From positions 186,001-250,000 of the forward strand of contig JBOEGH010000006.1 in the NCBI GenBank assembly GCA_050633325.1: a DNA stretch of 64,000 bases, read 5' to 3'. This document shows, piece after piece, positions 8,314 through 16,642 of this stretch. A model generated the notes under the pieces. That model saw only the letters and a list, made by a program, of their open reading frames with translations. It did no database searches and had not been told where the DNA came from. The stretch comes from UBA1672 sp050633325 (GTDB lineage: Bacteria; Pseudomonadota; Alphaproteobacteria; Micavibrionales; Micavibrionaceae). A program made the translations under genes and the position numbers. How positions within the stretch are numbered: the stretch's first letter is position 1; the number at the start of each line of letters is the position of its first letter.

Positions 8314-9408
8314 ATGGGTGATGATGTAACGGTCGATAATATTCGGCTCTTAAGGTTTAATACGAGATATTTATCTGATGAAGTGAAAGATTGGCAGGAA
8401 AAGGCAGGTGTTCCTTTTGCTGAGAGTTGTGATAATCAGATATGGTACGGTAAGAAAAGTGATTTTGATGACTTCCCATTTCCCGATGGGCGTGGGGATG
8501 AGGTCAAGGTTATGGATGATAAGGACGCTTACAAGTTCTTATTAGATACGGTTTCCGGCTTTCGCAGTAAACGAAAGGGGGAAACGCACATAAGGCGACA
8601 ATTTACGGACGGTCTAAATGTTTTGAAGAATAAGCATGCTGATAAAGAGCAAAATTACCAAAACTTAGTTTGTCATATCAAAAGGGATATCGCCTATATA
8701 GAAAACAGCGTTTCTGTCGGTCATAAAAATACAAATAACATTGTTGTTGCTCGTGATCTTTCCGGTCAGGTTAAGGGGGAAACGGTACTGGTTGTAGGCA
8801 GTCTTGGTAGTGGTGGTCTAATAGGTAATAATACAAAGAAGATGATATGTTTGTCAGAGAACAAGCAAGACCCTAATGGTAAAATGTTAGGCAGAGATAA
8901 CTTTATTCGTGTTACTAACCCTGATCCTGATGCTTTGTCATCTTTAAAGAAGCAAATTGATTCCCTTAAAGATCAGGGGATATTCAGGTCGAATATTGAC
9001 GTGGTTGATTTCTCTGATATTGGTGTTCAATTTGAGGAATGTGACCGTGTATATGTTGACCTGCCTATGGTGCCGGAATCTGATGTCGATAATATAATGA
9101 CGATGGCCTGGATGGATAGGGTGCGTAATGATAATACGCTTGTTCATATGCGCGGTAATCCATTGACGCAGATGCTCTCTACAGAAACATGGAAGCAAGA
9201 TAATATGCTAAATTCTGGTTATATATCTCCGGAAGATATATTGGAGGAAGGCTCCGCTAGAAGTAGAGAAAATACACGTATATTACAAAGGGTTGATAAC
9301 GCCTCTCGTACAATTGCGGAACTTCGTCTTGATGGTGTAGAGCATCCCTCAAAAGAAATAGAGGACCAAGGTATTAACCTTGATCCCGAAGATTTATCAC
9401 AGTCCTGA
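8314..9408 (+). CDS. Protein of unknown function
   Basis: About 364 residues, acidic and soluble, without signal peptide, membrane helix or a motif I recognise. The central part (VLVVGSLGSGGLIGNN) looks like a glycine-rich strand-loop, but it does not fit a Walker A or Rossmann pattern. The C-terminal 60 residues are highly charged and probably disordered. I place the start at the ATG at 8314 with GGGG about 10 bases upstream; a TTG at 8305 overlaps that site. It is one of the few plus-strand genes in this part and converges with argG. Style (acidic, Asp-rich, disordered tail) resembles the acetyltransferase-like gene at 16643, but I see no homology. Confidence 0.55.
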   Translation: MGDDVTVDNIRLLRFNTRYLSDEVKDWQEKAGVPFAESCDNQIWYGKKSDFDDFPFPDGRGDEVKVMDDKDAYKFLLDTVSGFRSKRKGETHIRRQFTDGLNVLKNKHADKEQNYQNLVCHIKRDIAYIENSVSVGHKNTNNIVVARDLSGQVKGETVLVVGSLGSGGLIGNNTKKMICLSENKQDPNGKMLGRDNFIRVTNPDPDALSSLKKQIDSLKDQGIFRSNIDVVDFSDIGVQFEECDRVYVDLPMVPESDVDNIMTMAWMDRVRNDNTLVHMRGNPLTQMLSTETWKQDNMLNSGYISPEDILEEGSARSRENTRILQRVDNASRTIAELRLDGVEHPSKEIEDQGINLDPEDLSQS

Positions 9409-9421
9409 CTGGATATGTGTC

Positions 9422-10660
9422 TTATTTATCGCTTAGTGGTTTGCCATGTACCGCCGTATTATTTTTCAAACGCACAGCATTGATTTTGATGAAACCATCA
9501 GCATCTTTTTGATCATATCCACCTTCAACATCCATAGATGATTGTTCCGGATCATACAGAGCAATAGGGCTTTTACGAGCGATAGGGTATGCAACACCCT
9601 TGATTAACTTAATTTGTACGCTACCCGTATTAGTTTCCTGTGCTTTATCCATGAATGTCATAAGCAAATCAAATTCAGGTGAGAACCAAAAACCGTTATA
9701 TATAAGTTCTGCTACTTTTAGCGCCATATAATCACGTAGTTTCATAACCTCACGATCAAGGGTTAGCCCCTCAAGATCGCGGTGCGCTTTATAAAGAATT
9801 TCTCCGCCCGGAGTTTCATAAACGCCACGGGATTTAATGCCTACAAAACGGTTTTCAACCATATCAAGGCGACCAATTCCATGCTTAGTACCTAATTCAT
9901 TTAAGTAGTCAAATAATTCTACAGCGCCGGAAATAGTTGTGCCATCAGTCTGGTTTGTAACTTTTACCGGAATACCTTTTTCAAAATCAATTGTCAGTAC
10001 GTCTGCTGTGTCAGGTGATGTGTCAGTACCGTTCGTACGTGAATAAACATCTTCGTCAGCGGCGGCATTTGGGTCTTCTAATACACCTGCCTCATGTGAA
10101 ATATGTAGCATGTTGTCATCTTCAGAATACGGCTTCTTACGTGTCGCAGAAACAGGTATTCCGTATTGATCTGCATAGTTAAGCATGTCCGCACGACCTT
10201 CAAAGCGTGTCAAAAACTCATCCATTTTCCAAGGGGCTAGTACTTGAATATCAGGTTTCAGCGCATAATAGGACAACTCAAAACGAACTTGGTCGTTACC
10301 TTTTCCAGTTGCACCATGAGAAACAAATTGCGCATTTTCTTTTTCTGCAATCTCAATTTGTCGCTTAGCAATAATAGGACGAGCAACAGAAGTGCCAAGT
10401 AAGTAACGTCCTTCATATATAGCTTGTGATTTTACCGCTGTGAATATGTAATCACGTACGAATTCCAGTTTAAGGTCTTCTACATATACTTTGGCCGCAC
10501 CTAATTTTATTGCTTTTTCTTCTGCAGCTTTAAAGTCTTCTTCCTGACCAACATCTGCGATATACGCAATAACTTCGTATCCTTCTTCTATAAACCATTT
10601 AAGGATAATTGATGTGTCTAATCCACCTGAATAGGCGAGAACGATTTTACCTTTGCTCAT
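9422..10660 (-). CDS. argG: Argininosuccinate synthase
   Basis: Condenses citrulline and aspartate, using ATP, to argininosuccinate. The N-terminal PP-loop AYSGGLDTS (9-17) binds ATP; GTSVARP (about 90-96) and the SHGATGKGNDQVRFE stretch are family signatures for the citrulline and aspartate site. 412 residues is normal. It is the last gene of the arg run that starts at 16357, about 108 bases after argF, and converges with the plus-strand gene ending at 9408. No clear terminator is visible after it. Confidence 0.97.
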   Translation of the reverse strand: MSKGKIVLAYSGGLDTSIILKWFIEEGYEVIAYIADVGQEEDFKAAEEKAIKLGAAKVYVEDLKLEFVRDYIFTAVKSQAIYEGRYLLGTSVARPIIAKRQIEIAEKENAQFVSHGATGKGNDQVRFELSYYALKPDIQVLAPWKMDEFLTRFEGRADMLNYADQYGIPVSATRKKPYSEDDNMLHISHEAGVLEDPNAAADEDVYSRTNGTDTSPDTADVLTIDFEKGIPVKVTNQTDGTTISGAVELFDYLNELGTKHGIGRLDMVENRFVGIKSRGVYETPGGEILYKAHRDLEGLTLDREVMKLRDYMALKVAELIYNGFWFSPEFDLLMTFMDKAQETNTGSVQIKLIKGVAYPIARKSPIALYDPEQSSMDVEGGYDQKDADGFIKINAVRLKNNTAVHGKPLSDK

Positions 10661-10768
10661 AATGCTTTCCTTATTCTTTGTACGGCATTGTTTTAAGAGA
10701 AAAACATGTAAATGTGAAGGTGTTTTCTTGATTTGTTTGGTTTTTGTATGGATTTCACCACTTTTTAT

Positions 10769-11659
10769 TTAAAAGCCGATTGGCTTTTGTAACCGTACTC
10801 CGTTACTTTCCATGCTCCACGCTAATATTGCTTTTTGTGCATGAAGGCGGTTTTCTGCTTCGTCATATATTACGCAGGCATCACTAGCCAGAACCTCAGG
10901 TGTTACTTCTTCATCTTTATGAATAGGCATACAGTGCATAAATATGGCACTGTCTTTTGCGTGCGCCATTAGATCTGTATTAACCTGATAGGGCATGAAT
11001 TTATCTATAGTTTTGCCTTCTTCTCCCATTGATACCCAAGTATCGGTAACAATGACATCTGCATTTTGCGCGGCATCTTTTGGCGGAACACTGTTGTTAT
11101 GTAAGTCCTCAGGTGTTGATATAACCAGTTCAAAATCAAAAAGAGGTGCTGCTTGTTCGAAGGTTTTTACAACATTATTATAGTCACCAAACCAAGCAAT
11201 TTTTTTACCTTTAATATCTCCTAACTTTTCCTCTATTGTCAGGATATCTGCCATAATTTGACATGGGTGAGACGCATTAGTCATACCACTTATCACAGGA
11301 ATTGTAGTGTTACGGGATAGCTCTTCTAATTGTTCGTGATCGCTCATTCTAATCATTATACCATCAACATAGCGAGACAAAACCGCGCCTGTGTCTTGCA
11401 TGCTTTCCGCGCCGGTAATTTGCATGTCATCCATGCTCATCACCAATGTATGACCACCAAGTTGCTTCATAGCCAGTTCAAAGCTCATCCTTGTGCGGGT
11501 AGAGCGTTTATCAAATACCATGGCAAGAGATAACCCCTCCATAATTTGCGGAGGAGAGAACTTCTCTGCCTTTAGTGCATGTGCATGTTTGATAATACCT
11601 TTAAGGGTATCTGCACCGATATCCGGCAAATTGATGAAGTGTCTTATGTCGTTTGTCAT
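10769..11659 (-). CDS. argF: Ornithine carbamoyltransferase
   Basis: Makes citrulline from ornithine and carbamoyl phosphate. The carbamoyl-phosphate motif STRTR (53-57), HPCQ (131-134) and the ornithine loop with D206 and SMG (210-212) are present; the SMG loop argues for ornithine rather than acetyl- or succinyl-ornithine. Two usually firm motifs differ: the common HCLPAH is HCMPIH (242-247) and the usual LTD before HPCQ is MTN. At 296 residues it is slightly short. It follows argD by 49 bases on the same strand. Confidence 0.94.
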   Translation of the reverse strand: MTNDIRHFINLPDIGADTLKGIIKHAHALKAEKFSPPQIMEGLSLAMVFDKRSTRTRMSFELAMKQLGGHTLVMSMDDMQITGAESMQDTGAVLSRYVDGIMIRMSDHEQLEELSRNTTIPVISGMTNASHPCQIMADILTIEEKLGDIKGKKIAWFGDYNNVVKTFEQAAPLFDFELVISTPEDLHNNSVPPKDAAQNADVIVTDTWVSMGEEGKTIDKFMPYQVNTDLMAHAKDSAIFMHCMPIHKDEEVTPEVLASDACVIYDEAENRLHAQKAILAWSMESNGVRLQKPIGF

Positions 11660-11708
11660 TTTAACGATCCTGATATATGCGTTGTCAGTTAAATCAATAT
11701 TATGTGGC

Positions 11709-12917
11709 TTAGCTCATACCCTTGATAGTTTTATCAATTATTTTAAGGGCTTCTTGTGCTTCTTCCATTTTTATTAATAGTGGAGGCGTAAGGCGCAATG
11801 TTGCTTTACCGGCCTGTGTCGCCATTAAACCATTTTCCTGTAATGCAGATAAAAGTTCCTTAATATCAAAGGGAGTATCAACGCCAATCATAAGGCCTTT
11901 AGCACGTATATCTGTGATTTTGTTTGATGTACTTTGTATTTGTTGGAGGCCATTTACAAGGTATGCAGATACTCTGCTGGCATGATCCAAAAATCCGTCA
12001 CTAAGAATTTCGCTCATTACTGTTGCTGCAACCGCACATGCAAGAGGGTTACCACCATATGTTGTACCATGCGTTCCAACCGTTATAGCATCACCGAATT
12101 CTTTTTTCGCGACCATAGCACCAACAGGGAATCCTCCGCCCATTCCTTTTGCCAGACAAGCAATATCTGGCTCGACAATACCGTCAGGAGTTTCAAACGC
12201 TTGATAAGCGAAGAATGTTCCTAAACGTCCCATGCCTGTTTGTATCTCATCAAATATAAGGCATATATTATGTTTGTTACAGATTTCCCTTAACTCTATA
12301 AGAAAATATGGGTTAGCAGGAGTTAGACCACCTTCACCTTGCACAGGTTCAACAATAATAGTAGCAGTATTTTCATTTACTAATGATCTTACTGAACTGG
12401 CATCATTGAAATCGGCAAAATGTACACCGTCTAAATAAGGCTCAAAAAATGGTTGAGAGTTACGCTTTGCTGTAACGCTGGCTGCACCGTATGTGCGACC
12501 GTGGAATGAGTTTTTAAATGAAATAATCTCGTTACAGTTCTTGCCTTTATTCTCATAGGCCCATTTACGCGCACATTTAAGAGCCGCTTCAACGCTTTCC
12601 GCGCCACTGTTAGAGAAGTAGACAAGGTCAAAACAGCCATTATCAATTAATATTTCTGCGGCCTCTAATTTTTCCTTCGTCGCGTATGATGCCTGACATG
12701 TCATAAGGCGTGCAGCCTGCGTATTAATTGTTTCCAACATTTTAGGGTGGGCATGCCCAAGGGATGCAACGGCAATACCGGCCGCAAAGTCTATGTATTT
12801 TTTGCCATCTGTATCATAAGAATAAACACCTTCGCCACGATCCATAACAACAGGTTGAGAGTTGTAGGTGCTAACCAGTATATCGTCGGTTTTCTTTATA
12901 ATTTCTTGTGCTGTCAT
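11709..12917 (-). CDS. argD: Acetylornithine aminotransferase family (PLP)
   Basis: Class III aminotransferase that in arginine synthesis moves the amino group from glutamate to N-acetylglutamate semialdehyde. Visible: NSGAE (103-107) for PLP phosphate, FDEIQTG with D223, and the Schiff-base lysine K257 in LAKGMGGGFP, then THGTTYGGNPLA. The segment LMTCQASYATKEKL (71-84), which in common ArgD proteins reads near SN-L-(F/Y) and faces the substrate, is unusual. The start overlaps the stop of the DUF805-like gene by 4 bases, so translation is coupled. Position between argB and argF supports the argD call over other class III enzymes. Confidence 0.9.
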   Translation of the reverse strand: MTAQEIIKKTDDILVSTYNSQPVVMDRGEGVYSYDTDGKKYIDFAAGIAVASLGHAHPKMLETINTQAARLMTCQASYATKEKLEAAEILIDNGCFDLVYFSNSGAESVEAALKCARKWAYENKGKNCNEIISFKNSFHGRTYGAASVTAKRNSQPFFEPYLDGVHFADFNDASSVRSLVNENTATIIVEPVQGEGGLTPANPYFLIELREICNKHNICLIFDEIQTGMGRLGTFFAYQAFETPDGIVEPDIACLAKGMGGGFPVGAMVAKKEFGDAITVGTHGTTYGGNPLACAVAATVMSEILSDGFLDHASRVSAYLVNGLQQIQSTSNKITDIRAKGLMIGVDTPFDIKELLSALQENGLMATQAGKATLRLTPPLLIKMEEAQEALKIIDKTIKGMS

Positions 12918-13420
12918 TTTATGTCTCCTCTTGGTTTTATCTCTTTTATTTCATTCATATTTTTATGCGTAAAGTTTGTTTTATATTGTGTTTGTTTTGA
13001 AGTTTCTGCTTCTTGTTTTTGTTTGTCCGAATAATCATCGGCTATCATACTTTTAAAGCTTAACCCCTCTGGTGGATATCCATATTCATTTTTTAATTTG
13101 TTACCAGAAGCAAATAAAGACCACAATATTAGAAGTGGGTAAGGGCATGAATATGGAACTCTCATTAACATGTAAACGTTTCTATGCGTGGGTTCTTCTT
13201 TATGTATCATTAGGCCATCTTCAGCATCCATATTCATGTCGTGCATTCTACGTATTATAATCAACATAAAAATATATAATGATATGATAAGTGCTGGCCA
13301 CTGTAATATAGGATCAATGGTCCTAAGGCTATAATTAACACCAGTTACAATTAACAGAGCTAACCAAAATTGCTGTCTATTAGCTCTTCCTGTTCTAATG
13401 TCAAGTAATCGCCAATTCAC
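12914..13420 (-). CDS. DUF805-like membrane protein inside the arg operon
   Basis: 168 residues. The N-terminal GRANRQQFW, two to three hydrophobic helices, the RRMHDMN motif after helix 2 and NEYGYPPEG near 95-105 match the DUF805 pattern (GR-x-x-R-x-x-FW, RR-x-HD, and a closing N-x-YG-x-x-P). A charged C-terminal tail of about 50 residues follows. The function of DUF805 proteins is not known to me. It sits 2 bases after argB and overlaps argD by 4 bases, so it is translated within the arginine operon; a transport or sensor role there would be inference only. Confidence 0.7.
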   Translation of the reverse strand: MNWRLLDIRTGRANRQQFWLALLIVTGVNYSLRTIDPILQWPALIISLYIFMLIIIRRMHDMNMDAEDGLMIHKEEPTHRNVYMLMRVPYSCPYPLLILWSLFASGNKLKNEYGYPPEGLSFKSMIADDYSDKQKQEAETSKQTQYKTNFTHKNMNEIKEIKPRGDIK

Positions 13421-13422
13421 GA

Positions 13423-14322
13423 TTATTTACCTCCAATGGCTTTTTGTACTTCAACTTCATTCATGTAATTATCACGTTCAGTTTCTTGCAACAACATTGT
13501 TCCCGGGCCAACAGACTCAAAAATCTCCTTGGACAGAGCGTTCTCTCGTAAGCCATTTATAAGATGTATGCGACTAACGCCCGCGTGAAGAGCATTTTGG
13601 CAGTTTTCCATTTTAACTTTCATTCCATCAGTTACCGTACCATCTTCAATATAGCCAGATATTTGAGTGTCAGTAATCAATAGGGCCGTCTCACCCTTTA
13701 CCTTTACGCCGTCAACATTACTCATAAATATTAGTTTATCTGCATCAAGCCCAGCGGCAATTTTGGTGGCGATTGTATCTGCATTAATGTTGCACAAATC
13801 GCCATCCTTGCTGATCGCTATACAAGGGCAGGCGATAAATCCTGTGACTTTAAGTTGGCGCATAATCGGGCGCGTATTAACACCATCAATATCACCAACA
13901 AATCCGTAATCTATCGGATCCTTAGCACGTAGAGACACATCCATCCAATCGGACGGAACAACATTAAAAGATAGTCCGTCCAGATTATTTTTATGCATGG
14001 CTTCGGATATTTTTAACGATAGATCACCGCCAATAACCTCACGAATAACACCCATTGTTGCGGCATCTGTTATGCGTCTGCCATCATTTTTTTTGATTTC
14101 TACGCCACGCTCTTTTAGCGCTTCATCAATTGCGTTACCGCCACCATAAATTAGGATTACTTTTATACCATGAAGTGTTAGCTCTCTTATATTAGAGATT
14201 AAGTTGTTACGCGCTTCGTCGTTTTCTATTACGCTACCGCTCGCTTTTACAACGAAAAGGTTGTCGCGAAATTTGCTTTCATAGAATGCATTTATAAAAA
14301 AATCCGGAAGTTTCTTTTTCAT
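13423..14322 (-). CDS. argB: Acetylglutamate kinase, divergent
   Basis: Amino-acid kinase that phosphorylates N-acetylglutamate. The fold is clear: K26 in VVKASGS, the nucleotide-side YGGGNAI (59-65), a DGRRITD loop (81-87) and NINADT (178-183) with DKLIFMSNVDGV after it. It is unlike the usual bacterial ArgB: the common K-x-GG is KASG, and the loop style resembles the kinase domain of bifunctional or NAGS-type proteins. No GNAT domain is attached at 299 residues, so it is not a complete acetylglutamate synthase. It lies 11 bases after argC. The pathway position is supported by context; the exact substrate is less certain. Confidence 0.85.
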   Translation of the reverse strand: MKKKLPDFFINAFYESKFRDNLFVVKASGSVIENDEARNNLISNIRELTLHGIKVILIYGGGNAIDEALKERGVEIKKNDGRRITDAATMGVIREVIGGDLSLKISEAMHKNNLDGLSFNVVPSDWMDVSLRAKDPIDYGFVGDIDGVNTRPIMRQLKVTGFIACPCIAISKDGDLCNINADTIATKIAAGLDADKLIFMSNVDGVKVKGETALLITDTQISGYIEDGTVTDGMKVKMENCQNALHAGVSRIHLINGLRENALSKEIFESVGPGTMLLQETERDNYMNEVEVQKAIGGK

Positions 14323-14333
14323 TTTTATTATCC

Positions 14334-15323
14334 TTAAGGGTAAACGGGGCTTAGTGATAGAAGGCCTAGCGTCTCATCATATCCACACATTAAATTCATA
14401 TTTTGTACAGCACATCCAGCCGCACCTTTAACCAAATTATCAATCGCTCCTTGGACAATGTATTCGTGTTCATTAATTTTTTGAAAACTAAGATCGCAGA
14501 AATTAGACCCAACCACATTGGCCAAAGCAACATTATCCATTGTGCGAATAAAGATATTCTCATTATATGCTGTATTTACATCAATACCTTGGTTAGTTGT
14601 AATAAAGGCAGTGGCAAATATCCCTCTAACAAAGGGGCCTGAGGTCGGAACAAAATTAAGCTTATTGTCATTAATTTTTGCCGTTCTGATGATTTCAGGA
14701 ATATGTCTGTGCTTGTTAACATTATAGCTTTTCATATTATGAGAGCGCACAGGGTGGTGCGTTCCGTCGCTTGCCGATTTACCAGATCCACTAGAACCCG
14801 TGATCGCCATAATGTTTGCGTTGTTAATTGCGCCTGCAAATGGAAACAACATAAGTTGAGAGAGCAGGGCAAAACAACCAGGGTTGGCAACAATATTTGC
14901 ATTTGTAATGTCGTTATGATCCGTTATTTCAGGTAATCCGTAGACAGCTTCTTTCAGTAATTCAGGATAGTTATGCTTAACGTTATAGTGCTTTTCATAT
15001 GTTTCAACGTCATCAAGGCGGAAATCAGCGGATAAATCTATAATTTTCACCTTGTTATGTAGGGCCGCAACCGTGTCTTGCGCGGTTTTGTGTGGTAGGC
15101 ACAGGAAAACAACATCACTGTCTTGGGCGATGATATCTAAGTCAGGGTTGCTGACTGTTATATCCATATGCGCAAGGTGCGGATACACATCTCCGATAGG
15201 TGTGTTTTCATGTTGTCGCGACGTTACATGAGATATAGAAACATTAGGGTGTGCATTTAGCATCCTTAGTAATTCTAGGCCTGTGTAACCTGTTATGCCG
15301 ATAATTGATACGCGTGTAACCAT
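14334..15323 (-). CDS. argC: N-acetyl-gamma-glutamyl-phosphate reductase
   Basis: NADPH-dependent reduction of the acylphosphate made by ArgB to the semialdehyde. NADP-binding IIGITGYTG (about 7-15), the catalytic cysteine C150 in NPGCFA, and the histidine motif HRH (205-207) are present. The segment before it, GSSGSGK then THHPVRS (about 188-194), differs from the usual SG-x-SGAG-x-K text and partly recalls LysY-type relatives. I choose the ATG at 15323 (GGTG 8 bases upstream, normal N-terminus) over 15347. Either way the start lies inside the end of the P-loop gene (31-base overlap), which implies coupled translation. Confidence 0.93.
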   Translation of the reverse strand: MVTRVSIIGITGYTGLELLRMLNAHPNVSISHVTSRQHENTPIGDVYPHLAHMDITVSNPDLDIIAQDSDVVFLCLPHKTAQDTVAALHNKVKIIDLSADFRLDDVETYEKHYNVKHNYPELLKEAVYGLPEITDHNDITNANIVANPGCFALLSQLMLFPFAGAINNANIMAITGSSGSGKSASDGTHHPVRSHNMKSYNVNKHRHIPEIIRTAKINDNKLNFVPTSGPFVRGIFATAFITTNQGIDVNTAYNENIFIRTMDNVALANVVGSNFCDLSFQKINEHEYIVQGAIDNLVKGAAGCAVQNMNLMCGYDETLGLLSLSPVYP

Positions 15324-16357
15324 CTTGATATCACCAAATCCATCCATTCATTCGTTGGGTTAAAAGCATTATAGACGATAACATCAAGTTCGTCTTTTAT
15401 TATGCCTTGTCCAACCTCGTTATCTGTTACAGGGCCGCTTATTACATCTATTGGTAATCCTATCGACGCACAACCGCGCGCCAAACCAACAGCACCAATA
15501 GGATCACCTGCGCATCCAATATGTAAGCGTACGTTTTTCTGTATTTCAGGTATTTGCAAAATCGAATCAACGCCGTAACGCCCCATTAAGCCATCTCCAA
15601 ATTCAATGATGATTGCATCAGGCTTATCCTTGCTTAGATGCTCTATCGCGCCTTTGGTCATTTCGCTCATTGTTTTATCATCTATATTAGCCGTAGATGT
15701 AATACCTGTGTCGACGAATGAAACGGCATTATAAACGCCATAATCTTGCATTTTATAAAGATCACGAAGCGCACCAACACCGGTAAGCTTTGTCCCGGCA
15801 AGTTTCATTCCCATATGGGTTAATGTCTTTATGATCTCGGTTGCTACTGTTGTTTTTCCGCTGTCCATACTTGTACCAGTAACAATGATCAGCGGCACTT
15901 CACTTTTCATTGTTATGCTGGGTTTAAATAATGTCTTTTGATTTATGTTTAGTTGCTTACCCTTGCGAGCAATACCGCCCAATACACGCACACGCATTGG
16001 ATCACCAACTTCTTTTGTATTTGCACTAGTGCATTCCCCAGCAACACCACCAAAGTTCAGTAAGTGAATAATATCTCCTGGTTTTAGAGACTTTGGAAGG
16101 TCACCAACAAAACCTTTAAGTGCACGCCTTTGCCCTAATGCTATGGCTACTACATCACCTTTTTTAAGCTTTGACATGCGCCCAGATGGTAATTCCATTT
16201 CATTGTAAACAGTCTTATCATCAAGTATTTCTGCCGCTAAAACCGTGCCCATATCGCAAGATAGGTTTACGTTTGGATCATCAATGATGTTCTCATTATG
16301 CTTCAAGTCTAAATTTTTTGTGACAGAACTAATTTTATCTATAAATATTTTTGTCAT
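15293..16357 (-). CDS. P-loop NTPase of unknown function at the head of the arg operon
   Basis: 354 residues in two parts. Residues 1-145 look like beta-rich domains with several GD turns. Residues 153-354 form a SIMIBI-type P-loop domain: Walker A GTSMDSGKTT (161-170), a basic LAGTKLTGVGALRD strand-loop, an acidic IIIEFGDG (249-256) in the Walker B position, then VIVYNAFNP near the end. This layout recalls MobB, dethiobiotin synthetase and DUF1611 proteins, but I cannot place it in any of them. It is the first gene of the arginine run and overlaps argC by 31 bases, which argues for a role in the pathway. DUF1611 includes DgcN, reported to act with N-acetylated glutamate; a related role here is speculation. 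Confidence 0.6.
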   Translation of the reverse strand: MTKIFIDKISSVTKNLDLKHNENIIDDPNVNLSCDMGTVLAAEILDDKTVYNEMELPSGRMSKLKKGDVVAIALGQRRALKGFVGDLPKSLKPGDIIHLLNFGGVAGECTSANTKEVGDPMRVRVLGGIARKGKQLNINQKTLFKPSITMKSEVPLIIVTGTSMDSGKTTVATEIIKTLTHMGMKLAGTKLTGVGALRDLYKMQDYGVYNAVSFVDTGITSTANIDDKTMSEMTKGAIEHLSKDKPDAIIIEFGDGLMGRYGVDSILQIPEIQKNVRLHIGCAGDPIGAVGLARGCASIGLPIDVISGPVTDNEVGQGIIKDELDVIVYNAFNPTNEWMDLVISRWLHAYQLSA

Positions 16358-16373
16358 GTGTCGTTTCTCTATT

Positions 16374-16443
16374 GATAATAAGCACTTATCATCGTGCCTA
16401 ATACGTATTTTAAATACGCTTTACCACCTTATTAAGTGGTAAA
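16374..16443. repeat. Three successive inverted repeats before the arg operon
   Basis: Three perfect palindromic elements lie within 70 bases upstream of the P-loop/arg start at 16357. They are ATAAG-CA-CTTAT (16378-16389), CGTATTT-T-AAATACG (16404-16418) and TTTACCAC-N8-GTGGTAAA (16420-16427 with 16436-16443). None is followed by a T-run on the minus strand, so they are more likely operator sites or leader hairpins than terminators. They do not match the ARG box I know. The remaining bases to 16642 hold nothing I recognise. Confidence 0.5.
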
Positions 16444-16642
16444 TAATTGTTAAATGTAAAATGCCTTATATGTTCGGCGTAAGCAATTGATTTTTTTAAG
16501 AGAACAGACCTTAATGCGGGCAAGATGAAAAAGTTTTAAATGGACAGCAATAATGCCTCGCAAAGAATGTCTCTAGCGGGCGGTTCGTCGTAATGGTGTT
16601 GCTGTATAATTTTTCATGATCTATGAAGACCATATAATCAGG

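Noticed and set aside
15293..16357. Assigning the P-loop gene as MobB or dethiobiotin synthetase.
   Set aside because: Only the general P-loop layout fits; the N-terminal half and the arg context do not.
9422..16357. A LysW-type (amino-group carrier) arginine route.
   Set aside because: ArgC has some LysY-like residues, but no LysW carrier protein or ArgX-type ATP-grasp ligase is in the window.
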